NCBI GenBank assembly: GCA_900543455.1
Contig: UQRR01000008.1
Coordinates: forward strand, 1-42,894
Reading direction: 5' to 3'
From: an uncultured Dialister sp.
Lineage (GTDB): Bacteria > Bacillota > Negativicutes > Veillonellales > Dialisteraceae
Length of the DNA: 42,894 nucleotides
A program made the position numbers and the translations under genes. Shown here piece by piece: positions 30,945 to 38,174 of the stretch (the stretch's first letter is position 1; every line of letters starts with the position of its first letter). The notes beneath the pieces were generated by a model. The model was not told the origin of the DNA. It searched no databases and saw nothing but the letters and a program-made list of their open reading frames with translations.

Positions 30945-33554
30945 ATGAAAGGCAATGACATTCGCGAAAATTATCTTTCGTTTTTTGAAAATAAAAAAGA
31001 CCATCTGAGACTGAAGAGTTTCTCCTTGATTCCAAAGGATGACCCCAGCCTTCTCCTGATCGGTGCCGGCATGGCGCCACTGAAGCCGTACTTCACCGGC
31101 AAGGTAGAACCGCCGAAACACAGAGTGACAACCAGCCAGAAATGTATCCGTACCGGAGATATTGAAAACGTAGGCCGTACCGCCCGTCACCATACTTTCT
31201 TCGAAATGCTGGGGAATTTCTCCTTCGGCGATTATTTCAAAAAAGAAGCGATTTCCTGGGCATGGGAATTCCTGACGGAAGTCCTGAAGCTCGATCAGTC
31301 CCGCCTCTACGTCACCATTTATCCGGATGATAACGAAGCGCATGACTACTGGCACAAAATGGTGGGGCTGCCGGAAAACCATATCTATCCGCTTTCTGAT
31401 AACTTCTGGGAAATCGGGGAAGGCCCATGCGGCCCGGACTCTGAAATTTTCTTTGATCAGGGCGAAGAATTCGGCACGGATCCGGAAAACCAGATGGGCG
31501 GAGACGGAGATCGTTTCCTTGAGATCTGGAACCTTGTATTCTCCCAGTTCGACCGTCAGAAGGATGGCTCCTATCTGCCACTTGCCAAGAAGAACATCGA
31601 TACCGGCGCAGGTCTGGAACGTCTGGCTGCTGTTCTTCAGAAGAAAAAGAACAACTTCGAAACCGATCTGTTTTTCCCGATTATTGAAGAAGCTTCGAAG
31701 CTCTCCGGCGTATCTTACGGACAGAGCGCCGAGGGCGATGTGGCACTGAAGGTCATTTCCGACCATGCGCGTGCCATCACGAATATGATCGCTGACGGCA
31801 TCCTTCCGTCGAATGAAGGCAGAGGCTATGTCCTCCGCCGCGTGCTGCGCCGTGCCGTTCGTTTCGGCAAGCTTCTCGGCATTCAGGATGCCTTCATGGG
31901 GCAGATGATTGATGTCGTCATCCAGATGATGAAGCCGGCCTATCCGGAACTCGTTGACAAGCAGGCTTTCATCAAGAAAGTAGCCGGCGTCGAAGAAGAA
32001 CGCTTCCATACCACGCTGAATGCAGGCTGCGACCTGCTGTCTGAAATGCTGGAAGATACGAAGAAAAAGCAGCAGACCATCCTTTCCGGCGATCAGGTTT
32101 TCAAGCTCTATGATACCTATGGTTTCCCGTGGGAACTGACTGATGAAATCGCCAAGGAACAGGGCGTCACCATCGATGAGAAAGGCTTCGAAGCGGCTAT
32201 GGCTGAGCAGAAGGAAAGAGCAAGAGCCGCGCGTGCGAAAGTCTCTGCGAAAGTCGCTACACCGGATACCACAAAGCTGGATGCGAAAGCGCTCACCACC
32301 GAAGACAAAGATGGAGAAACGACACTGCTTCTCCTTGGGCAGGATGGCAAGGAAATCGTTTCTGCCGCAGATGGCACCGAAGTCACCGTAGTCCTCAAGA
32401 ACAATCCGTTCCATGCAGAAGGCGGCGGACAGATCGGCGATTCCGGCACCATCGTCGGCGAAGAGGGGACCATTCAGGTCGAAGATACGAAGAAGCTGCC
32501 AGATGGTATCGTCTATGTCATCGGTACTGTTTCTGAAGGCATCATCCGCGAAGGGGAAACGGTCACTGTCACCGTCGACCGCGTCAGAAGAGAAGACATC
32601 GCGAGAAACCATACGGGCACACACATGCTGCAGGCCGCACTCCGCCGCGTACTTGGCGATCAGGTCAATCAGGCCGGCTCTCTCGTCCTTCCAGATCGTC
32701 TTCGCTTCGACTTCACATGGCCGGAACCGCTTTCTGAGAAGCAGCTTGCTGCCGTCGAACAGATCGTCAATGAAGAAATCCTCAAAGCGACACCTGTCGA
32801 TATCTGTGAAATGCCGATCGAAGAAGCGAAGAAATCCGGTGCTATGGCACTCTTTGGTGAAAAATATGGTGATGTTGTCCGTGTTGTCAGCATTCCTGGC
32901 TACAGCAAGGAACTCTGCGGTGGCAGCCATGTGAAGAATGTCGGAGAAATCGGCTCCTTCCGTCTGCTTTCCGAAGGCGGTATCGGCTCTGGCATCCGCC
33001 GTATCGAAGCCGTCACCGGCAAAGCAGCCTATGAAGACATGAAGAAGGATAGAGCGCTCCTCCGTGAGGCTGCCGCCCTCTTGAAAGGCAAACCGGAACA
33101 GCTGGCTGAAAAGATCGAAAAGACGCTGGCACAGATGAAAGATCTGGAGCGTGAGCTCGACAGCCTGAAACAGCAGCAGGCCAAGAATGAACTGGGCGAT
33201 CTGATGAAAGATGTACAGGAAAAGAATGGCATCCCGTTCTTTGGCGCTATCGTTCATGCAGGGAATATGGATGAACTCAGAAAAGCAGCCGACGTAGCGA
33301 AAGCAAAGCTCTCTGGCGGATGCTTCCTGCTTGGTGCAGTCTGCGGGGATAAGGTAAACCTTGTCGGCATGGCTTCTCCAGAAGCCATCAAGGCGGGTGT
33401 CCATATGGGCAAAGTCATTTCCAAAGCTGCTAAGATCTGCTGCGGCGGTGGCGGCGGCAAGCCGGCTGTCGCACAGGCTGGCGGCAAGGATCCGTCCAAG
33501 ATCAATGAATCCATCACTGAAGGCGTGAAAGCTATCGCAGAAATGATAAAATAA
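30945..33554 (+). CDS. alaS: Alanyl-tRNA synthetase
   Basis: 869 residues from ATG 30945 after AAGGGGGTTTATC. It charges tRNA(Ala). Class II catalytic core: RTGDIENVGRTARHHTFFEMLGNFSFGDYFK (motif 2 region), NLVFSQFDR, and DTGAGLERLA (motif 3). The editing domain has ARNHTGTHMLQAALR (HxxxH) and LCGGSHVKNVGEIG (Cys and His of the zinc site). The C-terminal C-Ala domain ends with a glycine-rich CCGGGGGKPAVAQAGG. Length is normal. It heads the order alaS-ireB-ruvX-DUF1292, but a 245-base repeat-bearing gap separates it from ireB. Confidence 0.97.
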   Translation: MKGNDIRENYLSFFENKKDHLRLKSFSLIPKDDPSLLLIGAGMAPLKPYFTGKVEPPKHRVTTSQKCIRTGDIENVGRTARHHTFFEMLGNFSFGDYFKKEAISWAWEFLTEVLKLDQSRLYVTIYPDDNEAHDYWHKMVGLPENHIYPLSDNFWEIGEGPCGPDSEIFFDQGEEFGTDPENQMGGDGDRFLEIWNLVFSQFDRQKDGSYLPLAKKNIDTGAGLERLAAVLQKKKNNFETDLFFPIIEEASKLSGVSYGQSAEGDVALKVISDHARAITNMIADGILPSNEGRGYVLRRVLRRAVRFGKLLGIQDAFMGQMIDVVIQMMKPAYPELVDKQAFIKKVAGVEEERFHTTLNAGCDLLSEMLEDTKKKQQTILSGDQVFKLYDTYGFPWELTDEIAKEQGVTIDEKGFEAAMAEQKERARAARAKVSAKVATPDTTKLDAKALTTEDKDGETTLLLLGQDGKEIVSAADGTEVTVVLKNNPFHAEGGGQIGDSGTIVGEEGTIQVEDTKKLPDGIVYVIGTVSEGIIREGETVTVTVDRVRREDIARNHTGTHMLQAALRRVLGDQVNQAGSLVLPDRLRFDFTWPEPLSEKQLAAVEQIVNEEILKATPVDICEMPIEEAKKSGAMALFGEKYGDVVRVVSIPGYSKELCGGSHVKNVGEIGSFRLLSEGGIGSGIRRIEAVTGKAAYEDMKKDRALLREAAALLKGKPEQLAEKIEKTLAQMKDLERELDSLKQQQAKNELGDLMKDVQEKNGIPFFGAIVHAGNMDELRKAADVAKAKLSGGCFLLGAVCGDKVNLVGMASPEAIKAGVHMGKVISKAAKICCGGGGGKPAVAQAGGKDPSKINESITEGVKAIAEMIK

Positions 33555-33770
33555 ATCGGGTTCAGGTGGATGGAGTTTCCGTTTGTTTCAATAACGAAAC
33601 AGGCGCAACTGGGTTCTATAGGTTCTTCGGATGCAAAGGTGCGGCGCATACATAATGAAAGCGCTGTCGAATTTTAATCAGCGTTTCCTTAAGCGTGAGC
33701 GCGAATACAGTACCCCCCCCAAGCGGAGAACCCATTGAACCCGTTAAACCTTTTTCTTCCTCATTTCTCG
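33555..33770 (+). repeat. Partial composite repeat with MITE terminus
   Basis: GGGTTCTAT, AGGTTCTTC units; TGCGGCGC...AAGCGCTG hairpin relic (about 33640-33666); then TTTTAATCAGCGTTTCCTTAA (33672-33692), one terminus of the MITE-like family; a C8 run (33713-33720); and GAACCCATTGAACCCGTT, a reversed GGTTC unit. The MITE terminus appears inserted next to or within the hairpin module. Confidence 0.55.
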
Positions 33771-33799
33771 TGTGCTGAACTGTCAAAGGAGGTATACCC

Positions 33800-34066
33800 A
33801 TGTCAGTTTCTGATGAAACGATTTTATTCAATACGAATGTTGATGAAGGTGAGAATCGCCAGGCTGCCATGATCCTGCAGGAAGTGTACAGTGCTTTGAA
33901 AGAAGCCGGACACAATCCGACCGTGCAGCTGGTGGGATACCTGGTTTCTGGCGAACCGACCTATATCACCAGCCGTCATGATGCAAGGCGTCTGATTTCC
34001 GGCATCGAAAGAGATGAACTGGTGGAAGAGCTGGTTCGTTTCTATGTCAAGCACAAAGGACTCTGA
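33800..34066 (+). CDS. ireB: IreB-family regulatory protein (UPF0297)
   Basis: 88 residues from ATG 33800, eight bases after AAAGGAGG. The sequence matches the UPF0297/IreB family throughout (DETILFNTNVDE, GYLVSGEPTYITSRHDARRLI, ELVRFYVKHKGL). In Enterococcus, IreB is phosphorylated by the IreK Ser/Thr kinase and lowers cephalosporin resistance; its role in other groups is unclear. The adjacent ruvX and DUF1292 genes are the standard partners of this family. Confidence 0.93.
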   Translation: MSVSDETILFNTNVDEGENRQAAMILQEVYSALKEAGHNPTVQLVGYLVSGEPTYITSRHDARRLISGIERDELVEELVRFYVKHKGL

Positions 34067-34067
34067 T

Positions 34068-34496
34068 ATGCGGATTATGAGTCTTGATGTAGGATCCCAG
34101 ACCATCGGCGTCGCGGTGAGTGATCTTTTCGGCTGGACGGCGCAGGGACTGGAAACCATCCGTCATACGACGAGGGAAAAAGATTTTGCACGGCTTCGTC
34201 AGCTGACGGATGAATACAAGGTCGAGGAATTTGTCCTTGGCATGCCGCTCAATATGAATGGTACGAAAGGCATGCGTGCCGAGCGGACAGAGGAATTCGC
34301 TGCTGAGCTTGCGGCTGCGTTCCCCGATATCCCTTATCACTTCTGGGATGAACGTCTGACGACAGTGATGGCGCAGAAACAGCTCATCGCCGCAGATGTC
34401 AGCCGAAAGAAGCGTAAAAAAGTCATCGATAAAATGGCCGCCGTGGTGATCCTGGAGGGCTATCTCCAGCACCTGGCTTTTAAAAACAGAGGATAA
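34068..34496 (+). CDS. ruvX: RuvX/YqgF-family RNase H-fold nuclease
   Basis: 142 residues from ATG 34068, one base after the ireB stop, with AAAGGA inside the ireB end. The family has been linked to 16S rRNA 5'-end processing and proposed as a Holliday junction resolvase. Motifs: MSLDVGSQTIGVAVSD (first catalytic Asp), VLGMPLNMNGTKG, FWDERLTTVMAQ (Glu/Asp) and VIDKMAAVVILEGYL (last Asp). Family length is normal. It is co-transcribed with ireB and DUF1292. Confidence 0.93.
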   Translation: MRIMSLDVGSQTIGVAVSDLFGWTAQGLETIRHTTREKDFARLRQLTDEYKVEEFVLGMPLNMNGTKGMRAERTEEFAAELAAAFPDIPYHFWDERLTTVMAQKQLIAADVSRKKRKKVIDKMAAVVILEGYLQHLAFKNRG

Positions 34497-34500
34497 GCCC

Positions 34501-34764
34501 ATGGCAGAGAAAAAAGAAGAAGCGATCATTATCACCATTACCGGTCCGGATGGGGATGAAAGAGATTATGCACAGGACGTGGTCATTCCTTTTCAGGGAA
34601 AAGAATTCGCCGTCCTGGTCTCCATTCCGACATCGGAAGATGATGAAGAAGAGCCGGATATCATTCTGGCGCGCATCGATACCGATGAAAATGGAGAAGC
34701 AGAATACGTTCCTCCGACAGATGATGAATATGATGCAGTCGCAGATATCTATGATGCGATGTGA
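34501..34764 (+). CDS. DUF1292 protein (YrzB-like)
   Basis: 87 residues from ATG 34501, four bases after the ruvX stop, with the weak ribosome binding site AGAGGATAAGCCC. The protein is very acidic (SEDDEEEPD, PTDDEYDAVADIYDAM) and matches the DUF1292 family, whose function is unknown. It occupies its usual position third after ireB and ruvX. A strong terminator follows at once. Confidence 0.88.
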   Translation: MAEKKEEAIIITITGPDGDERDYAQDVVIPFQGKEFAVLVSIPTSEDDEEEPDIILARIDTDENGEAEYVPPTDDEYDAVADIYDAM

Positions 34765-34774
34765 GAAACACTAC

Positions 34775-34807
34775 AAAAGAGCAGCTGATGTGTCAGCTGC
34801 TCTTTTT
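34775..34807 (+). terminator. Rho-independent terminator
   Basis: Perfect 14-bp stem (34775-34788 with 34793-34806), loop TGTG, T-run after the stem. Confidence 0.92.
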
Positions 34808-34818
34808 ATTAAGATGTG

Positions 34819-34834
34819 CTAAGGAAACTTTGAT
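34819..34834. repeat. Possible MITE terminus relic
   Basis: CTAAGGAAACTTTGAT resembles the left terminus of the MITE-like family; no right end nearby. Confidence 0.35.
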
Positions 34835-34852
34835 GCCGCATTCCTCTGAACC

Positions 34853-34881
34853 TTGAACCCTTCTCCGGCATGCGATATAAT
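34853..34881 (+). promoter_or_regulatory. Promoter of the cobalamin adenosyltransferase gene
   Basis: TTGAAC (34853-34858), 17 bases, TATAAT (34876-34881). No cobalamin riboswitch pattern fits in the 58-base leader. Confidence 0.7.
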
Positions 34882-34939
34882 GGAATCAGGAAAGCCTGTA
34901 TTTTCATAATTCTCTCATTTAATAATAAGGAGGATTCAA

Positions 34940-35443
34940 ATGGCAAAGGTATATACAAGAACGGGTGACAAGGGTAAGACCTCTCTCTACACAGGAGAAC
35001 GCGTATCGAAAGGATGTCAGCGTGTAGAAACCTATGGAACCATCGATGAAGTGGATTCTGTATTGGGCGAGGCGCGTGCTTTTGCGACCCATGATAATGT
35101 CAAGAAAACGATCTATGCGCTGCAGAAAGAACTGTGGCTTTTGATGGCGGATGTAGCGAGCGTCGGCAAAGAAGCGAACATCACGCCGGATCATGTGACG
35201 AAGCTGGAACAGATCATCGATACCTATACAGATGAGCTAGCACCACTTGATCATTTCCTGGTGCCGGGGGATACCCAGAGCTCCAGCTTCCTTGATGTGG
35301 CACGCACTGTCGTTCGCCGCGCAGAACGTGACATGTGGCGTCTTTCTGAAGAGGAAGAGGTACATGAAGTAGATATTCGCTACCTGAATCGTCTGTCTGA
35401 TCTTTGCTTCACTCTTGCCCGTTACGAAGCTGAAGTCCAATAG
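34940..35443 (+). CDS. PduO-type ATP:cob(I)alamin adenosyltransferase
   Basis: 167 residues from ATG 34940, seven bases after AAGGAGG. The enzyme makes adenosylcobalamin from ATP and reduced cobalamin. Family motifs: YTRTGDKGKTSLYTGERVSK at the ATP site, VETYGTIDEVDSVLG, VPGDTQSSSFLDVARTVVRRAERD and YLNRLSDLCFTLARY. It is a single-gene unit. It implies a B12-dependent enzyme such as methylmalonyl-CoA mutase, which would suit the biotin-dependent carboxyltransferase at the window start; that link is inference. Confidence 0.94.
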   Translation: MAKVYTRTGDKGKTSLYTGERVSKGCQRVETYGTIDEVDSVLGEARAFATHDNVKKTIYALQKELWLLMADVASVGKEANITPDHVTKLEQIIDTYTDELAPLDHFLVPGDTQSSSFLDVARTVVRRAERDMWRLSEEEEVHEVDIRYLNRLSDLCFTLARYEAEVQ

Positions 35444-35450
35444 GTTGCTT

Positions 35451-35473
35451 GTGACTTGTGACTGGTGACTTGG
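35451..35473 (-). repeat. AGTCAC heptamers in reverse orientation
   Basis: GCTTGTGACTTGTGACTGGTGACTT is the reverse complement of AGTCAC heptamers found elsewhere. Confidence 0.55.
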
Positions 35474-35481
35474 AGTACTTG

Positions 35482-35516
35482 AACCGCCAAGCGGCATTTG
35501 TCCGCTTGGCGGTTTT
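35482..35516 (+). terminator. Rho-independent terminator
   Basis: Perfect 13-bp stem (35482-35494 with 35502-35514), followed by TT. Confidence 0.85.
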
Positions 35517-35572
35517 GATATGGGGGATTAGGCAGAAAAAACACTTGTCATTGACCGCCTTTATGCTTATCA

Positions 35573-35601
35573 TTGAAACTATTCGGCTATTAGTATACAA
35601 T
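35573..35601 (+). promoter_or_regulatory. Promoter of the U32 gene and mutS2
   Basis: TTGAAA (35573-35578), 17 bases, TACAAT (35596-35601). The leader is about 155 bases long. Confidence 0.68.
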
Positions 35602-35671
35602 AAGACGAGTTTATTCATGGGGAGAGAGCTGGGGTGAAACGCTCTTAGCAGAAATGCTGCGCCTATCACAA

Positions 35672-35703
35672 AGCCTCTTTCCCTCGGGAAGGGAGACTTT
35701 GCG
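35672..35703 (+). terminator. Terminator- or attenuator-like hairpin in the U32 leader
   Basis: AAAGCCTCTTTCCC and GGGAAGGGAGACTTT pair imperfectly around TC. It lies between the promoter and the gene, so it could attenuate transcription. Confidence 0.4.
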
Positions 35704-35715
35704 ATTTCTATTCCC

Positions 35716-35742
35716 AAGTCACTAGTCACCAGTCACCAGTTA
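35716..35742 (+). repeat. AGTCAC heptamer array
   Basis: Four units AGTCACT, AGTCACC, AGTCACC, AGTTAC just before the U32 ribosome binding site. Confidence 0.6.
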
Positions 35743-35762
35743 CTTTTCAAAGGAGAAATATC

Positions 35763-38174
35763 ATGGAACTTTTAGCACCAGCCGGATCTCCGGCGCATCT
35801 CATCGCTGCGCTCGATGCAGGAGCAGATGCTGTGTATCTTGGTGGGAAACGCTTCAGCGCGCGAAAATTTGCGGGCAATTTCTCTGATGAGGAGATGAAA
35901 GAGGCCGTCCGTATGGCGCATGGAAAAGGCGCCTCGGTGTATGTGACGCTGAATACATTGATCGGCGATATGGAGAATAAGGCTCTCGCAGAGTATCTTC
36001 AGTTTTTAGGGACGATCCCGATTGACGGACTACTGGTGCAGGATTTCGGTGTCGTTTCCATGGTCAGGAAGATCGCTCCACACATTCCGCTCCATGCCAG
36101 CACACAGATGACGGTGTCAAATCTGGATGGCGTTCGTTTTCTGGGGGATCATGGATTCCAGCGTGTGGTGCTTTCGCGCGAGCTTTCTCTGGCGGAAATC
36201 AAGGAGATCACCGACCAAACGAATGTGGAGATCGAAGTTTTTGTTCATGGGGCACTCTGTGTGTGTTACTCGGGGCAGTGTCTCATGAGCAGTTTCATCG
36301 GCGGGCGCAGTGGAAACCGTGGTTCCTGCGCGCAGCCTTGCCGCATGCCCTATGAGCTGGTGGATGATGCGGGCCGTCCTCTCGCGCAGGAGAAGGGGAA
36401 GTACATCCTAAGCCTCAAGGATATGATGGGGCTTCCTCGGATCCCCAACCTCTTGGCCGCCCATGTGTCCTCTCTCAAGGTGGAAGGCCGCATGAAGAGT
36501 GCAGAGTACGTCTATAATACCGTATCAGCGTATCGAAAAGCGATCGATGCAGCGAAGCAGCATCTTCTGATCGATACTGAGCCGTTGAAGCTCGATCTGG
36601 AAGAGGAATTTAACCGCGGCTATACGACTGCATATCCGGATGATACCGCAGGACCGTCTATGATCACGGAGTACGCGCCAGGAAATCACGGCGTCGAGGC
36701 AGGACGCTTGGAAAGCATCGGGCGCGCTGCCTTTGTTTTTAAATCAGAGGCAGATAGGCGTCTTGTGGATGTGACGGGTATTTCCTATGAGACAGAAGAA
36801 AGAACAATCGCCTTTATTCCTGTAGAACGGCTGTCTTCTCTGAAAAAGGGGAAATATCGCGCTCTTTTCGAAAAACGCCCTCTCGCGCATGCACATGTCT
36901 ACTGGAATGTGAAAATACCGAAGAAGTCACTTGCGATGAAGGATCTGCAGGGAAAGATCCCACTCTATCTCTCCTTGTCAGCGACTCCCGGGGAGGCACT
37001 GTCTTTGACCGCTGCCGATGATAAGGGGCATGCGGTGACGGTTATGTCCGATGTCCTCATGGAAAAAGCCAAAGCACACGTGACGAGTGCGGAAGAGATA
37101 GAGAAGCAGATGAGCCGTCTTGGCAATACATGGTTCACACTCGCAGACATATCGGTATCCAATGAGGGATGCATGGTGCCGAAAAGCATTCTGAACCATC
37201 TGCGGCAGGAGGCGGTAGAGTCCCTTTGGAAAAAGCGCATAGACGCACATGAGACAGGCATCCCGCACCCACTCCCTGCCTCGATGACGCCTGCTTTTTC
37301 GAGGGTTCCTTCTGAGGAGGGCGCACATGTGACGGTCAGGACGACGCTTCTTTCTCATGTGAAAGAAGCGCTGGCAGCCGGTGTACGTCAGGTGATTTTT
37401 GGCGGAGAATCCTTCTCGCATAGGCCGATTCCATGGAAAGACTATGAGGAGGCGGTGCGTCTTTGCCACGAGGCGGGGGCAGAGATCCTCTTCCCCACAC
37501 CGCGCGTGGTACGAGAAAAATATCAGGCCAGAGCGCAGGCGCAGCTGCGAAAGCTTTTGACGCTCCTTCCCGATGGCGTGGTGCTGGAATATGCCGGAGC
37601 CATCGAATGGGTAAAGGGGGAGGAAAGCCTTGCTGTCTGGGCGGGACCGTCCATGAATATTTTCAATAGAGAAGCTGAAAAAGAAATCGAAAGGCTTGGC
37701 TTTTCAGGCTGCTTCCTTTCGCAGGAGATGACGATCCCGCAGATCCGTCATATTGCGAAAGTATCGGATATACCGCTCGGGGCCTATGTGTATGGGCGGA
37801 CGGAGATGATGATTTCCGAGTACTGCGCGATCAATGCGGTGATGGGAGATAAGGACAAAAAGCACTGCCCTATGTATTGCATGCGGGGGCGCTTCGCCCT
37901 GAAGGATGGGGAAGGACGCCGTTTCCCTATCCATACCGATGAATGGTGCCATATGCATATCGCCAACTGCCATGTCCTTGATATGCGTCCGTACTTTGAT
38001 GAATTGAAAAAAGCAGGCCTTTCTGTGCTGACATTGGATGTTCGCGGGAATGAAGGCAGCATCCTCTCGCTTTGTAAGGATGCCTGTGATATACTATGCG
38101 GCCGGAAAGAGGCCCCCGGAGCAGGCAGGGGAGACGATGTCACCCGTGGTCACTTCTTTAGAGGAGTTTTATAA
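35763..38174 (+). CDS. U32 family protein, RlhA/YdcP-like
   Basis: 803 residues from ATG 35763 with AAAGGAGAAATATC before it. The N-terminal U32 domain (about 1-330) begins ELLAPAGSPAHLIAALDAGADAVYLGG and holds HASTQMTVSN, FVHGALCVCYSGQCLMSS and RSGNRGSCAQPCRMPY; these cysteines match the iron-sulfur ligands of the RlhA/TrhP group. YILSLKDMMGLPRIPNL and KVEGRMKSAEYVY are also typical. The middle region (about 380-500) resembles the extra domain of longer U32 proteins, and a second barrel-like part (about 520-780) carries CPMYCMRGRF. E. coli RlhA hydroxylates C2501 of 23S rRNA; whether this protein does so is inference. The annotation as peptidase is historical. mutS2 starts on the next base after its stop. 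Confidence 0.85.
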   Translation: MELLAPAGSPAHLIAALDAGADAVYLGGKRFSARKFAGNFSDEEMKEAVRMAHGKGASVYVTLNTLIGDMENKALAEYLQFLGTIPIDGLLVQDFGVVSMVRKIAPHIPLHASTQMTVSNLDGVRFLGDHGFQRVVLSRELSLAEIKEITDQTNVEIEVFVHGALCVCYSGQCLMSSFIGGRSGNRGSCAQPCRMPYELVDDAGRPLAQEKGKYILSLKDMMGLPRIPNLLAAHVSSLKVEGRMKSAEYVYNTVSAYRKAIDAAKQHLLIDTEPLKLDLEEEFNRGYTTAYPDDTAGPSMITEYAPGNHGVEAGRLESIGRAAFVFKSEADRRLVDVTGISYETEERTIAFIPVERLSSLKKGKYRALFEKRPLAHAHVYWNVKIPKKSLAMKDLQGKIPLYLSLSATPGEALSLTAADDKGHAVTVMSDVLMEKAKAHVTSAEEIEKQMSRLGNTWFTLADISVSNEGCMVPKSILNHLRQEAVESLWKKRIDAHETGIPHPLPASMTPAFSRVPSEEGAHVTVRTTLLSHVKEALAAGVRQVIFGGESFSHRPIPWKDYEEAVRLCHEAGAEILFPTPRVVREKYQARAQAQLRKLLTLLPDGVVLEYAGAIEWVKGEESLAVWAGPSMNIFNREAEKEIERLGFSGCFLSQEMTIPQIRHIAKVSDIPLGAYVYGRTEMMISEYCAINAVMGDKDKKHCPMYCMRGRFALKDGEGRRFPIHTDEWCHMHIANCHVLDMRPYFDELKKAGLSVLTLDVRGNEGSILSLCKDACDILCGRKEAPGAGRGDDVTRGHFFRGVL

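Noticed and set aside
34882..34939. Cobalamin riboswitch before the adenosyltransferase gene
   Set aside because: The leader is far too short and has no B12-box-like sequence.
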